This document shows positions 10,345-18,940 of a DNA stretch of 64,000 nucleotides, piece by piece. Made by a program: the position numbers and the translations under genes. Numbering within the stretch: the stretch's first letter is position 1; each line of letters opens with the position of its first letter. The notes under the pieces are model-generated. The model saw only the letters and a list, made by a program, of their open reading frames with translations, was not told the origin of the DNA and made no database searches. Origin of the DNA: Kordia sp. (GTDB lineage: Bacteria > Bacteroidota > Bacteroidia > Flavobacteriales > Flavobacteriaceae); contig NZ_JAKVBC010000019.1 in assembly GCF_022447245.1 (NCBI RefSeq), positions 1 to 64,000 on the forward strand, read 5' to 3'.

Positions 10345-10830
10345 CTAATATTCCATTTCCTTACCAATATTATCGATTTCCTCTATTACGTCGTGTTCTG
10401 AACGCAAGCGTCTAATACGTTTTTTTAACAACGAAGCTTCTAAGAAGCCGAAAAAACCTGGAATCAGAAACAATAAAACTGAAAACACATCTTGTTTACT
10501 ATATCCGTATTCTATAAATCGAAGTAGAGAGTACAAAGTTACACCACCGATATAAATAAGAAAGGTAGAAAAGCAAATGGTTCCAACCCACAAAAATTTG
10601 TGTACTTTTTTTTCTAAACGTCGTTTTTCTTTTCGTCTGTAAAAACGAAATGTTTTAATGTGATAAATAATATTTGCAATTGCAGAAGCAAAAGCAAATC
10701 CTAAGTATAAATATATATATAAAGGAATCTGTGCACTGCGTGAAGTTGCCATACTATTCCATACAAGATATATCACTGTTCCTGAAATAAATACAGACAC
10801 TATAATAAGTATGATTTTAAATATACGCAT
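10345..10830 (-). CDS. Four-TM membrane protein, paralogue 1 of 3
   Basis: This 161-aa protein has about four transmembrane helices, a highly basic loop after helix 2 (FYRRKEKRRLEKKVHK) and an acidic cytoplasmic tail (EEIDNIGKEMEY). It shares with the two upstream genes a 'xHxKTxxxY' motif ('YHIKTFRFY') and the tail motif 'EExxNIG', so the three look like diverged tandem duplicates. It is the last gene of the lipB operon, 14 bp after its neighbour. No function can be assigned. Confidence 0.7.
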   Translation of the reverse strand: MRIFKIILIIVSVFISGTVIYLVWNSMATSRSAQIPLYIYLYLGFAFASAIANIIYHIKTFRFYRRKEKRRLEKKVHKFLWVGTICFSTFLIYIGGVTLYSLLRFIEYGYSKQDVFSVLLFLIPGFFGFLEASLLKKRIRRLRSEHDVIEEIDNIGKEMEY

Positions 10831-10844
10831 ATTTTTTTTGTGCT

Positions 10845-11339
10845 TTATAAAATAGAATTATCACCTATATTTTCTAATTCTTCTTCCAAAGATAAATTTT
10901 CATGACGTTTTTGAACTCTTTTAAACATTAAAAAGGCTTCCACAATAGCTATCAAACTAAACAATAAGATGATCATAAAAAAGATAAAACCATTCACATC
11001 TTGGGTTATCGAAGCATTTGTGGCATAAAAAAAGTTTATAAATGTCTCATATGTAAAATACAGCACGTAGCTAGGAAAAAGCAACGCAGCAATCCATAAC
11101 AATTTAGGAATCGTACGTCTTCTCTTTATTTTACTGTAATATGGATAGGTTTTTACATGAAATACAACACTCAAAATTCCAGCAACAAACGCAAGTGTTA
11201 AAAGAATGTAATCAAAAGTATTTGCAGTGGTATCGCGCGAAAATGATTCAAAGAAAAGAAACAACATTCCTCCTTTAACTAGGACTACATACGCTACAAT
11301 GAAAACTTTTAATGTTTCTTGAATAATAATTTTGGTCAA
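10845..11339 (-). CDS. Four-TM membrane protein, paralogue 2 of 3
   Basis: This 164-aa protein has the same plan as the flanking genes: about four hydrophobic helices, 'FHVKTYPYY' followed by a basic loop (SKIKRRRTIPK), and a C-terminal 'EEELENIGDN' tail. It is the second of the three paralogues. Function unknown. It sits between its paralogues in an apparent single transcript with lipB. Confidence 0.7.
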   Translation of the reverse strand: MTKIIIQETLKVFIVAYVVLVKGGMLFLFFESFSRDTTANTFDYILLTLAFVAGILSVVFHVKTYPYYSKIKRRRTIPKLLWIAALLFPSYVLYFTYETFINFFYATNASITQDVNGFIFFMIILLFSLIAIVEAFLMFKRVQKRHENLSLEEELENIGDNSIL

Positions 11340-11377
11340 TGTGAGTGATTTTTCGCTTCAATATAAGACTTTCACTA

Positions 11378-11854
11378 CTAAGATTCATTAACTCCTTTAA
11401 TATTTTCTATTTCTTCATGCTGCTCTCGTCTTCTCTTGTAAATAGTTACAAAACGATTCAACTTATAGGTTTCCAAAAGCGTAACAAATCCAAAAACGAT
11501 AAAACAAATAGATAAGATTGCACTAAAAGAATACATCACAAACGTTCCATTTATAATTTTCGGAATTAAAATTCCAAAACCCAACAATAAATTAATGAGT
11601 CCAAAAGAAATATGTAAAGCCCAATATTGTTTGGTGAGTTCTTCTATGGTTTTCCCAAAAATAAATAACGGATAGTAACGCAAGGTCTTAATATGGAAGT
11701 AAATGCTAAAGGAACTCGTACATGCTAAAAAAAACAACGCCGAGACAGCTCCTTGAAAACTTCTCAAATCTAAATACATCACATAACTAAACACAAAAAG
11801 AAGTACGGTGATGATAATCGTAAAAATTAGCAATCCTATCTTTACAAGTTTCAT
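11378..11854 (-). CDS. Four-TM membrane protein, paralogue 3 of 3
   Basis: This 158-aa membrane protein contains 'FHIKTLRYY' and the tail '[10 protein letters not shown]', matching the other two paralogues. Its start codon overlaps the lipB stop (ATGA at 11851-11854), which suggests translational coupling to lipB. Its basic loop is less charged than in the other two copies. Function unknown. Confidence 0.7.
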   Translation of the reverse strand: MKLVKIGLLIFTIIITVLLFVFSYVMYLDLRSFQGAVSALFFLACTSSFSIYFHIKTLRYYPLFIFGKTIEELTKQYWALHISFGLINLLLGFGILIPKIINGTFVMYSFSAILSICFIVFGFVTLLETYKLNRFVTIYKRRREQHEEIENIKGVNES

Positions 11855-12573
11855 TTTACAGTTTGATATGCAAGTTCAGCTTCAAAAAGTATTTCAAAAT
11901 GACGCAATAATTTTTCTTTTACTTCCGCCTCATCAATCTGCATCTTTCCGAGTTCAACATTTAAAGAAGTTACCGCTTTTCCTCTAATTCCACACGGAAT
12001 GATATTATCAAAGTATCCTAAATCTGCATTTACATTCAAAGCAAAACCGTGCATGGTTACCCAACGACTCGCGCGTACTCCCATAGCACATATTTTACGT
12101 GCAAACGGCGTACCTACATCCAACCAAACGCCCGTTTCACCTTCGCTCCTAGTCGCTTTCAAACCATATTCTGCCAAAGTCAAAATGATCATTTCTTCTA
12201 ATAAACGTAGATACTTATGAATATCTGTAAAGAAATTTTCTAAATCCAAAATAGGATAGCCAACAATTTGCCCAGGTCCGTGATACGTAATATCACCTCC
12301 ACGATTTATTTTATAAAACGTAGCACCTTTGGCTTTTAATTGTGTTTCATCTAATAATAAATTAGAAATATCACCACTTTTTCCTAAGGTATATACATGC
12401 GGATGTTCTACAAACAAAAAGTGATTCTTTGTTTCCAATCCTGCGTCTTCGCGTCGATTTTTAATTTTAGTATCAACAATGTCCTTGAATAAATCTTCTT
12501 GAAAATCCCAAGTTTCTTTATAATCTTTTGTACCTAAATCCTGTACTTGTATCGTTTTGTTCAATGTATGCAT
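11851..12573 (-). CDS. lipB: Octanoyltransferase LipB
   Basis: LipB moves the octanoyl group from octanoyl-ACP to lipoyl domains, the first step of de novo lipoate synthesis. The 240-aa sequence has the hallmark '[18 protein letters not shown]' region and the catalytic Lys/Cys stretch '[23 protein letters not shown]...[14 protein letters not shown]'. The length is normal. It heads an operon with three small membrane proteins and has a TATTTTTG box 12 nt upstream, implying a very short leader. Lipoate made here would be needed by the E2 enzyme encoded at 49.4-50.7 kb. Confidence 0.95.
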   Translation of the reverse strand: MHTLNKTIQVQDLGTKDYKETWDFQEDLFKDIVDTKIKNRREDAGLETKNHFLFVEHPHVYTLGKSGDISNLLLDETQLKAKGATFYKINRGGDITYHGPGQIVGYPILDLENFFTDIHKYLRLLEEMIILTLAEYGLKATRSEGETGVWLDVGTPFARKICAMGVRASRWVTMHGFALNVNADLGYFDNIIPCGIRGKAVTSLNVELGKMQIDEAEVKEKLLRHFEILFEAELAYQTVK

Positions 12574-12584
12574 ATTTACAATTA

Positions 12585-12592
12585 CAAAAATA
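12585..12592 (-). promoter_or_regulatory. Bacteroidota -7 box for lipB
   Basis: TATTTTTG on the minus strand ends 12 nt upstream of the lipB ATG, so the predicted 5' leader is only a few nucleotides. No -33 TTTG is seen at 17-23 bp spacing. Confidence 0.45.
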
Positions 12593-12664
12593 CGATATTA
12601 TCAACGAAGGAGATTCCTTTTTAAGATACTATTTACATACTTCAATTCTTACGTGTTTTTCCTG

Positions 12665-12675
12665 TAGTAATTTTA
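12665..12675 (+). promoter_or_regulatory. Possible -7-like element upstream of the small peptide gene
   Basis: TAGTAATTTTA upstream of the 68-aa peptide recurs as TAGTAATTTT at 44967-44976 before the lanthipeptide-like pair. It resembles TAnnTTTG with the final G replaced. This is weak evidence. Confidence 0.25.
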
Positions 12676-12742
12676 GTGAAAATGCCTTTTTGTAAAATTG
12701 CGATTTAAAAGTTCTTTGCAACGAAACAAAAAATAATAGATC

Positions 12743-12949
12743 ATGAAGAAAAAATCTCTAAAATCATTATCCATAAAGAAAAGTAATATTGCGAATATTA
12801 CAGGAGGATTAAAAGATGGACAAGCACAAGAAGCATTAACGCTTTTAGCATGTCCTAGTGGGACTACAATTTTGACAATTCATTCCATAGATCCATGGAG
12901 ATGCCCAACAATTTCTTGCAACAGTATATGCGAATGGTGTCCAAAATAG
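12743..12949 (+). CDS. Lanthipeptide-like precursor peptide, Cys-rich core
   Basis: This 68-aa peptide has a basic leader 'KSLKSLSIKKSNIANITGG' ending in a double Gly. That is the pattern of Bacteroidota natural-product precursors (the GG leader families that PGAP calls class I lanthipeptide). The core after GG has five Cys (ACPSG, RCP, SCNS, ICEW, WCPK) plus many Ser/Thr. No dehydratase, cyclase, radical SAM enzyme or peptidase-ABC exporter is encoded nearby. It would therefore need enzymes from elsewhere, or it is a leader-bearing peptide with another use. It is followed at once by a terminator. Confidence 0.65.
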   Translation: MKKKSLKSLSIKKSNIANITGGLKDGQAQEALTLLACPSGTTILTIHSIDPWRCPTISCNSICEWCPK

Positions 12950-12958
12950 GTTAAAAAA

Positions 12959-12988
12959 AAGAGGAATTACAATTGTGTAATTCCTCTT
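12959..12988. terminator. Bidirectional terminator between peptide and lipoprotein genes
   Basis: A 12-bp perfect stem AGAGGAATTACA (12960-12971), a 4-nt loop and the complement at 12976-12987. The A run on the left gives a T tract for the minus-strand gene ending at 13011. Confidence 0.65.
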
Positions 12989-13010
12989 CTCTATTTAGTA
13001 ATATACTTTT

Positions 13011-13760
13011 TTATTTTTCCAACTCAACTTCTAAGTTTAGAATTTCCGGATTGTTTACAAATTCCATAACATTAATTTTCACTGTAAAACTCTTCCCATC
13101 TTCTCCTATGACAGCATCTTTTACAGAAACGGATTTGATTTTTTTAGGAAAGTGATAATTCAACTTATAGGTTGACGCAGCAAATAACATTTCTGCTTGT
13201 CCCATATTTTGTTTAAGAGAATCCAGCAACTTTTTATCTAAAACTTGAAAGGAACGCTTAAATACATTATTATTAAAGGAATACTCCATCTTTGTCACTT
13301 TATCTGGATCTATAGAAGACAACGGATTTTTAGATCCCATTATTTTAGAATCTTGAGCCAATTTATTGAGCGAATTCATCGCGCCAAACATACTTTGCAT
13401 GTCTCTTATACTTTTGAAGTTTGCAAAAATATCAAAAGTGAATTTACTTTTCTTGGTGTCCATCACCATATGCATATTTAATTTTTCTAGACTTTTGATC
13501 TTTTTTTGATCATCACTTGAAAGTTTAGAAAGATTTAAATTCCCTTTTCGAAATATATCTTTGAACGATATCATAGAATCAATAGACTCTTCTCTTCCAC
13601 CTGTCATTTGACTTCCCATCATTTGCATCAGTTCAGAGCCATCTAAATAATACGACACTTTTCCTGAACCATCATCATTAATATAAATTGTTTCCGAGAA
13701 TTCGCAACTTGTAAAAAATGTTGCTAATACGACTAAAAGTCCTAAATAGATTTTTTTCAT
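13011..13760 (-). CDS. Lipoprotein of unknown function
   Basis: This 249-aa protein has a lipoprotein signal (MKKIYLGLLVVLATFFTSCEF; lipobox TSC). The mature part begins with 'IYINDDGSGKVSYYLDGSEL', has a Met-rich middle (MQMMGSQ, MHMVMD) and ends with a beta-rich domain. It follows the YqaE gene by 21 bp on the same strand, so the two are probably co-transcribed and may both serve the cell envelope. No family could be named. Confidence 0.7.
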   Translation of the reverse strand: MKKIYLGLLVVLATFFTSCEFSETIYINDDGSGKVSYYLDGSELMQMMGSQMTGGREESIDSMISFKDIFRKGNLNLSKLSSDDQKKIKSLEKLNMHMVMDTKKSKFTFDIFANFKSIRDMQSMFGAMNSLNKLAQDSKIMGSKNPLSSIDPDKVTKMEYSFNNNVFKRSFQVLDKKLLDSLKQNMGQAEMLFAASTYKLNYHFPKKIKSVSVKDAVIGEDGKSFTVKINVMEFVNNPEILNLEVELEK

Positions 13761-13781
13761 GGTTATTAAATTAAGTAGTTT

Positions 13782-13943
13782 TTATTGTCGATCTGGATTG
13801 TTTAATATGACCAATGCGGCAATGGTTCCGGGAACCCAACCACATATCCACAAAAGAAAGACAATTACTATAGATCCGCAACCTTTATCCAATACAGATA
13901 ATGGCGGAAAATTAATTGCCAATAATACTCTCCAAATACTCAT
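13782..13943 (-). CDS. yqaE: YqaE/Pmp3 family membrane protein
   Basis: This 53-aa minus-strand gene reads MSIWRVLLAINFPPLSVLDK followed by GCGSIVIVFLLWICGWVPGT and ends NNPDRQ. It matches the Pmp3/YqaE family: two transmembrane helices joined by a short loop, with conserved 'FPPL', 'G' and 'GWVPGxIHA'-type segments. Family members are small membrane proteostasis/stress proteins in bacteria, yeast and plants. It is the first gene of a pair with the lipoprotein gene 21 bp downstream. The plus-strand frame across it is a shadow. Confidence 0.9.
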   Translation of the reverse strand: MSIWRVLLAINFPPLSVLDKGCGSIVIVFLLWICGWVPGTIAALVILNNPDRQ

Positions 13944-14058
13944 GTTATTATTTTGTTTAATGATTGATGATACTCATAAGACTGAAAAACAGCAAAAATG
14001 TTACAGAATTACTGTTGCTACAAAGTTTTGTGAGTTCAAATATTTCCAAATCAATACA

Positions 14059-14089
14059 TTGGTATACTAATGAAATGTATTTATCTTTG
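14059..14089 (+). promoter_or_regulatory. Promoter of lysS
   Basis: TTG at 14059-14061, a 20-bp spacer and TATCTTTG at 14082-14089 fit the Bacteroidota -33/-7 promoter. The predicted start near 14095 lies downstream of the ATG at 14070, which supports the LysS start at 14115. Confidence 0.6.
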
Positions 14090-14114
14090 CAAACTTAAAT
14101 TTACACATAATATT

Positions 14115-15800
14115 ATGCAATTATCAGAGCAAGAAATCGTTCGTAGAGAAAAACTTTCAAAGTTACGCGAACTCGATATTAATCCTTATCCAGCAAATTT
14201 GTATCCTGTAAATCATACTTCGAAACAGGTGAAGGAAACTTTTGCAGAAGGTAAACAGGTGATAATTGCAGGTAGATTGATGTCGCGCCGTATTCAAGGT
14301 TCGGCTTCATTCGCAGAAATGCAAGATGCTGAAGGAAGAATTCAAGTTTATTTTAATAGAGACGAAATTTGTCCAGGAGAAGATAAATCACATTATAATA
14401 CTGTTTATAAAAAATTATTAGACATAGGTGATTTTATTGGAATTGAAGGAGAATTATTCACTACAAAAGTTGGTGAAAAAACCGTAATGGTGAAAAATTT
14501 CACGGTATTGAGTAAAGCTTTAAAGCCATTGCCACTTCCAAAGGAGAAAGATGGAGTTGTATATGATAAGTTTGATGATCCAGAACAGCGTTACCGTCAG
14601 CGTTATGCTGATTTGGTTGTAAATCCACACGTAAAAGAAGTGTTTGTAAAGCGTACAAAATTGTTCAACGCTATGCGTAACTTCTTTAATGAAGCTGGTT
14701 ATTTTGAAGTAGAAACACCAATCTTACAACCAATTCCTGGTGGAGCAGCTGCACGTCCATTTGTAACACATCACAACTCATTGAATATTCCATTATATAT
14801 GCGAATTGCCAACGAATTGTATTTAAAAAGATTGATTGTTGGTGGATTTGATGGTGTGTATGAATTCTCTAAAAACTTCCGTAATGAAGGAATGGATCGT
14901 ACACATAATCCTGAATTTACCGCCATGGAAATTTATGTAGCTTACAAAGACTACAATTGGATGATGGAATTCACAGAAAAGTTATTGGAACACTGTGCTA
15001 TTGCCGTAAACGGAACTACCACAGCAACGTTTGGAGAACATACCATTGACTTTAAAGCACCGTACAAACGTGTAACGATGACACAATCGATCATTGATTT
15101 CACAGGATTTGACATTACAGGAAAATCTGAAGAAGAACTTCGTGAAGCAGCCAAAGGCATGGGCATTGAAGTGGATGAAACGATGGGGAAAGGAAAACTG
15201 ATCGATGAAATTTTCGGCGAAAAATGTGAAGGGAATTATATTGAACCAACCTTCATTACAGATTACCCGAAAGAAATGAGTCCGTTGTGTAAAGAACATC
15301 GTGATAATCCTGAACTAACAGAACGCTTTGAATTAATGGTATGTGGTAAAGAAATTGCCAACGCTTATTCGGAGTTAAATGATCCAATTGATCAGCGTGA
15401 ACGCTTTGAAGCGCAGTTGAAACTTTCTGAAAAAGGTGACGATGAAGCAATGTTTATTGACAATGACTACATTCGTGCATTAGAATATGGAATGCCGCCA
15501 ACATCTGGTTTAGGAATTGGAATGGACCGTTTAATTATGTATTTAACCAACAATCCATCTATCCAAGAAGTATTGTTCTTTCCACAAATGCGACCAGAGA
15601 AAAAGCAAGTTGCTTTAACTGACGAAGCCAAAGTGGTTTTAGACTTATTGAAAAAAGTAGAAAAACTTCCATTAGCAGATTTAAAAGCGCAAGCAGGATT
15701 GTCTAATAAAAAATGGGACAAGTCTATTAAAGAATTGACTAAGAATAGTCTTGCTAAAGTTGAGAAAAACGATGATGGGCTTTTTGTAGAGCTTGTTTAA
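14115..15800 (+). CDS. lysS: Lysyl-tRNA synthetase, class II
   Basis: LysRS charges tRNA-Lys with lysine. The ~561-aa protein has an OB-fold anticodon domain ('GRLMSRRIQGSASFAEMQD'), class II motif 1 ('FFNEAGYFEVETPILQPIPG'), motif 2 ('FRNEGMDRTHNPEFTAMEIY') and motif 3 ('GLGIGMDRLIMYLTNN'). A C-terminal extension of about 65 residues after 'FFPQMRPEKK' is common in Bacteroidota LysRS. The start at 14115 (MQLSEQEIVRREKL) is chosen because the promoter overlaps the longer frame. The gene is followed by a strong terminator. Confidence 0.96.
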   Translation: MQLSEQEIVRREKLSKLRELDINPYPANLYPVNHTSKQVKETFAEGKQVIIAGRLMSRRIQGSASFAEMQDAEGRIQVYFNRDEICPGEDKSHYNTVYKKLLDIGDFIGIEGELFTTKVGEKTVMVKNFTVLSKALKPLPLPKEKDGVVYDKFDDPEQRYRQRYADLVVNPHVKEVFVKRTKLFNAMRNFFNEAGYFEVETPILQPIPGGAAARPFVTHHNSLNIPLYMRIANELYLKRLIVGGFDGVYEFSKNFRNEGMDRTHNPEFTAMEIYVAYKDYNWMMEFTEKLLEHCAIAVNGTTTATFGEHTIDFKAPYKRVTMTQSIIDFTGFDITGKSEEELREAAKGMGIEVDETMGKGKLIDEIFGEKCEGNYIEPTFITDYPKEMSPLCKEHRDNPELTERFELMVCGKEIANAYSELNDPIDQRERFEAQLKLSEKGDDEAMFIDNDYIRALEYGMPPTSGLGIGMDRLIMYLTNNPSIQEVLFFPQMRPEKKQVALTDEAKVVLDLLKKVEKLPLADLKAQAGLSNKKWDKSIKELTKNSLAKVEKNDDGLFVELV

Positions 15801-15851
15801 GTTATAAAATGTACACTTCGCCTCCGCTCAGTGTACTTTCGTAATAGTATT

Positions 15852-15882
15852 AAAGGAACTGTAAATTTACAGTTCCTTTTTT
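15852..15882 (+). terminator. Terminator after lysS
   Basis: Perfect palindromic stem AAAGGAACTGTAAA with its complement (15852-15879), followed by TTTTTT. Confidence 0.75.
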
Positions 15883-15957
15883 CGTAACATTATTTTATAT
15901 CTTAGAACTCTTAAAACTCACAAAGATCACAACTTCTATTTTAAATAAACTCATACA

Positions 15958-16632
15958 TTGAAAAACTCAAAATCTGCCTTTGGAATTATAATTACTGTCA
16001 TTTTAGCTATCGGTCAAATTACATTTGGAATTATTGATTTCTCTAATAATTCATCTTCTACATTCGACTATCCAAAAGTTGATCCTGAAATAAATCGTAA
16101 TCTTGAAGATCAATTTATGAAAATGATCCCAATGGCGTTATTGACAGGAAAAATGGTTCCAGGAAAAGAACTCTTGCAATTGCAAAAAGATTCTGTTTTC
16201 CCTGTTACTGAATATGTCAACGTGCATCTCTACAAAAAATTTCATTTGTACGATTCAGCAATAACTTCAACCACTGAGCTATTCGGAAAGTTTTCTAAAT
16301 ATTATTTCTTTTATGATCGTGTTGAGAAATCTGCTTCGGAATCGATTGTCGATCAATGGGAAGTGTTACGAAGTAAATGTTCAAGGAGACAGATTGCCAC
16401 AAGTATTTTTTTACATAAAAAACTCAAAGAATACAGCTTTAAAAATGTAACTATTGAAGAACATAAGTTTACCATTTCATGGGATACTATTGAAATGCAA
16501 GGTATTGCAGCTTTGGTTGAAACTGAAAATGATCGTTTTTTCTTTCACTTTATTTCTAAAGAAAAAAAAGGACACAAGTTTGATACTTCTTTTCTTAGGA
16601 AATATCTAAATCTTTATTTGAAGATTGAATAG
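15958..16632 (+). CDS. Membrane-anchored protein of unknown function
   Basis: This 224-aa protein appears to start at a TTG codon (MKNSKSAFGIIITVILAIGQ). The next Met is about 50 residues in, after the single N-terminal hydrophobic helix. The remainder is soluble and mixed alpha/beta, with no motif I recognise ('YYFFYDRVEKSASESIVDQW', 'FTISWDTIEMQGIAALVE'). It stands alone between the lysS terminator and a convergent gene. The TTG start is plausible but unproven. Confidence 0.6.
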   Translation: MKNSKSAFGIIITVILAIGQITFGIIDFSNNSSSTFDYPKVDPEINRNLEDQFMKMIPMALLTGKMVPGKELLQLQKDSVFPVTEYVNVHLYKKFHLYDSAITSTTELFGKFSKYYFFYDRVEKSASESIVDQWEVLRSKCSRRQIATSIFLHKKLKEYSFKNVTIEEHKFTISWDTIEMQGIAALVETENDRFFFHFISKEKKGHKFDTSFLRKYLNLYLKIE

Positions 16633-16701
16633 TTTTTTGTTAGACTAGCTTAGACATTCTTCGTTTTTAGACTTGTTCAGAAGCGCTTTGCTTTTAGTTT
16701 A

Positions 16702-18201
16702 TTAAATCTTTACCAAATCTAAAGTTGTTTCATACAATGAAGTTTTATTCATTTTGGCTTTTAACCAAGCGTAAAAACTCATGACAAAAATATCTTCTTC
16801 TACACGTTCTCTCCATTGAAAAGATTGTGCAAATTTCGTTTGAAATTCTTCAGAAGTTACTTTTTCTGGCGCATGATAAAATTCTTTTACAAATTTTAAA
16901 AAGGTAATTACGCGTTCTTCTCCCGATTTTCTAAAAAACGGATAGTACTTTCGCTGAAAACTTGCAAAACGCGAATCAACATAAGAAATATTTCCCAGTT
17001 CAATATGTAATAACAATTCAATCAAATTCTTTTTTATGACCCAATCCACGCCCGTTTTTTCCTCATACCATTTGTCCGTATGATAAAATTTTGAGAATAC
17101 TTTTTGCGCCTTTTTATATTCACCTTGCTGAAAATACAATACAATCAAACTGATATGTACGTCCAACATGGCTTCTAAATCATACTTTTTTAAATCGATC
17201 ACTTCTTCTAATAACTGAATAGCTTTTTTGGCATTTCCAGAATAGTTATAATTCAACGCTAACAAACATTGATAAGATAACAAAGAATCTTTGTAATACT
17301 TTTGCTTTTGTTGCTCCATTGCTGCTTTCATAAGCTCCAAATAGGTTAAACTTTGCGCAAATTCTTTCTTCCTAAAGAAAATATTAGCGATTAGATACAA
17401 TACTTTGATATGATAAAACAAATGTTTGTCTGTTTGTTTTAATCGGTTCGAAATGGCGTTGTAATTCTCTAAAATAAATGGTTCAATCGCAAAATAAGTT
17501 CTGTTAACTGCAGCAATTGAGTTGACAATTTGTGCTAATTGATATAAGGATTTATAAGACAATCCGATTTCCTTTGAAATTCCAAAACGCTCATAGGTTT
17601 CTTGGATTAGACTTTGAAACGAGATAATTTCACCTTTATACACTACTTTTTGCACTTCTTCCTGAATAACTGCATACGCCATATTTAATTTTTCTTCTTG
17701 CAGAAAATCTTGTTGATTGGCAGTACATTTTTCAATCAAAACTTCCAAAGGCGGCGCAAAACTAGTTCTATGTGCGTATTGTATTTGTGTATGATAGACT
17801 TCATTTAATAGCGAAAAATGCAAAATCTCACGTGCTTTTTTTTCAGCTTTGTCTAAAATTTTAAATGCTGTCTTAAATTGTTTTTGGAGCAATAAATTCC
17901 GTGCAACTAAAATTCGTTTGGTAATTTCCAATTCATCTGAAACCTCATGCGTTAAACTTTGTGTTGCCATAAAATCAACCAATGAACTCCACAAACGTTT
18001 CCGCAATCCGTGATACGCTGTTTTGTTGTCCTTTCCATATAGTTTTTTAGGAATCTCCTTAGCGGGATACTTCGCGAGTAGCAACTGAAACAATTGCACA
18101 TTCTTTGTATCGTGTCGCTTGTTTCTATACGTAAGATATTTTATAAACTCTTGCTGTTCTTCTGTAGAAAATTCAGAAATAATAACATCAATAGCGATCA
18201 T
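16702..18201 (-). CDS. TPR-like helical protein of unknown function
   Basis: This 499-aa protein has no signal peptide and is almost wholly alpha-helical. Repeat-like segments include 'KQFKTAFKILDKAEKKAREI', 'KEFAQSLTYLELMKAAMEQQ', 'NAKKAIQLLEEVIDLKKYDL' and 'GEYKKAQKVFSKFYHTDKWY', which fit a TPR or TPR-like solenoid. A cytoplasmic scaffold role is likely, but the partner is unknown. It is monocistronic, convergent with the upstream gene and divergent from the yiaA-like gene. Confidence 0.7.
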   Translation of the reverse strand: MIAIDVIISEFSTEEQQEFIKYLTYRNKRHDTKNVQLFQLLLAKYPAKEIPKKLYGKDNKTAYHGLRKRLWSSLVDFMATQSLTHEVSDELEITKRILVARNLLLQKQFKTAFKILDKAEKKAREILHFSLLNEVYHTQIQYAHRTSFAPPLEVLIEKCTANQQDFLQEEKLNMAYAVIQEEVQKVVYKGEIISFQSLIQETYERFGISKEIGLSYKSLYQLAQIVNSIAAVNRTYFAIEPFILENYNAISNRLKQTDKHLFYHIKVLYLIANIFFRKKEFAQSLTYLELMKAAMEQQKQKYYKDSLLSYQCLLALNYNYSGNAKKAIQLLEEVIDLKKYDLEAMLDVHISLIVLYFQQGEYKKAQKVFSKFYHTDKWYEEKTGVDWVIKKNLIELLLHIELGNISYVDSRFASFQRKYYPFFRKSGEERVITFLKFVKEFYHAPEKVTSEEFQTKFAQSFQWRERVEEDIFVMSFYAWLKAKMNKTSLYETTLDLVKI

Positions 18202-18381
18202 TATATCGACTGTTTTTATTTATTTAAAATACTATATATCAATACTTTAAACAATTTATTATTCTATAAATATAATCCTTTTTTATCAAAGATTAGATTT
18301 CATACTCAAAAATCCAATCGCATATTTGTCCTGTAATCAAAACACAACAACAAATCAATTTACATTTAAAATCAAACCATT

Positions 18382-18858
18382 ATGGAACAACACAAATTTT
18401 TAAATCCAGAAGAAAAAAACAAGAAATCTAGAACAACAACAAATAGAGCAGAAAAAAATCCTTTTAAACCAACACCAGCGTTTATATCTGCATCTTGGGC
18501 AGCATTAGCCATCGGAATGATATCGTACTGTATCGGATTATGGAAAGCAACCATGGAATTTAACGAAAAAGGATATTACTTCACCATTTTACTATTCGGA
18601 TTATTCTCCGTGATTTCAGTTCAAAAAGCTGTAAGAGATAAAATGGAAGGTATTCCAGTAACTGAAATCTATTATGGAATTAGCTGGTTCACAACTATTG
18701 CAGCAATTTTATTACTCGTAGTTGGATTGTGGAATGCAGAATTAGAATTGAGTGAAAAAGGGTTTTACGGAATGTCATTTACATTAAGTCTATTTGCATC
18801 CGTAGCCGTACAAAAAAATACCAGAGACATGTACGCATTAAAAAATCAAAACGCCTAA
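18382..18858 (+). CDS. yiaA: YiaA/YiaB family inner-membrane protein
   Basis: This 158-aa protein contains two copies of the YiaAB two-helix domain: '[21 protein letters not shown]' with '[20 protein letters not shown]...QKAVRDK', then '[21 protein letters not shown]' with '[20 protein letters not shown]...QKNTRDM'. Four transmembrane helices are expected. E. coli YiaA/YiaB are membrane proteins of poorly defined role. A hairpin follows the gene at 18878-18918. Confidence 0.88.
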   Translation: MEQHKFLNPEEKNKKSRTTTNRAEKNPFKPTPAFISASWAALAIGMISYCIGLWKATMEFNEKGYYFTILLFGLFSVISVQKAVRDKMEGIPVTEIYYGISWFTTIAAILLLVVGLWNAELELSEKGFYGMSFTLSLFASVAVQKNTRDMYALKNQNA

Positions 18859-18877
18859 ATGTGGGTTGATTACCAAG

Positions 18878-18920
18878 AAACCTTGCAATAACAAGCGAAA
18901 GCAGTTGTTGCGAGGTTTTA
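18878..18920 (+). terminator. Terminator-like hairpin after yiaA
   Basis: A 15-bp stem with two G-U pairs (18878-18892 with 18904-18918) and an 11-nt loop, followed by a short T tract only. Confidence 0.5.
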
Positions 18921-18940
18921 CCTAATCAAATATATAAAAG

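Noticed and set aside
13759-14070. Plus-strand 103-aa frame
   Set aside because: It is antisense to the YqaE gene and runs into the lysS promoter; no coding character.
14070-14114. Upstream ATG for LysS
   Set aside because: The lysS promoter box overlaps this stretch, and the added residues do not resemble LysRS.
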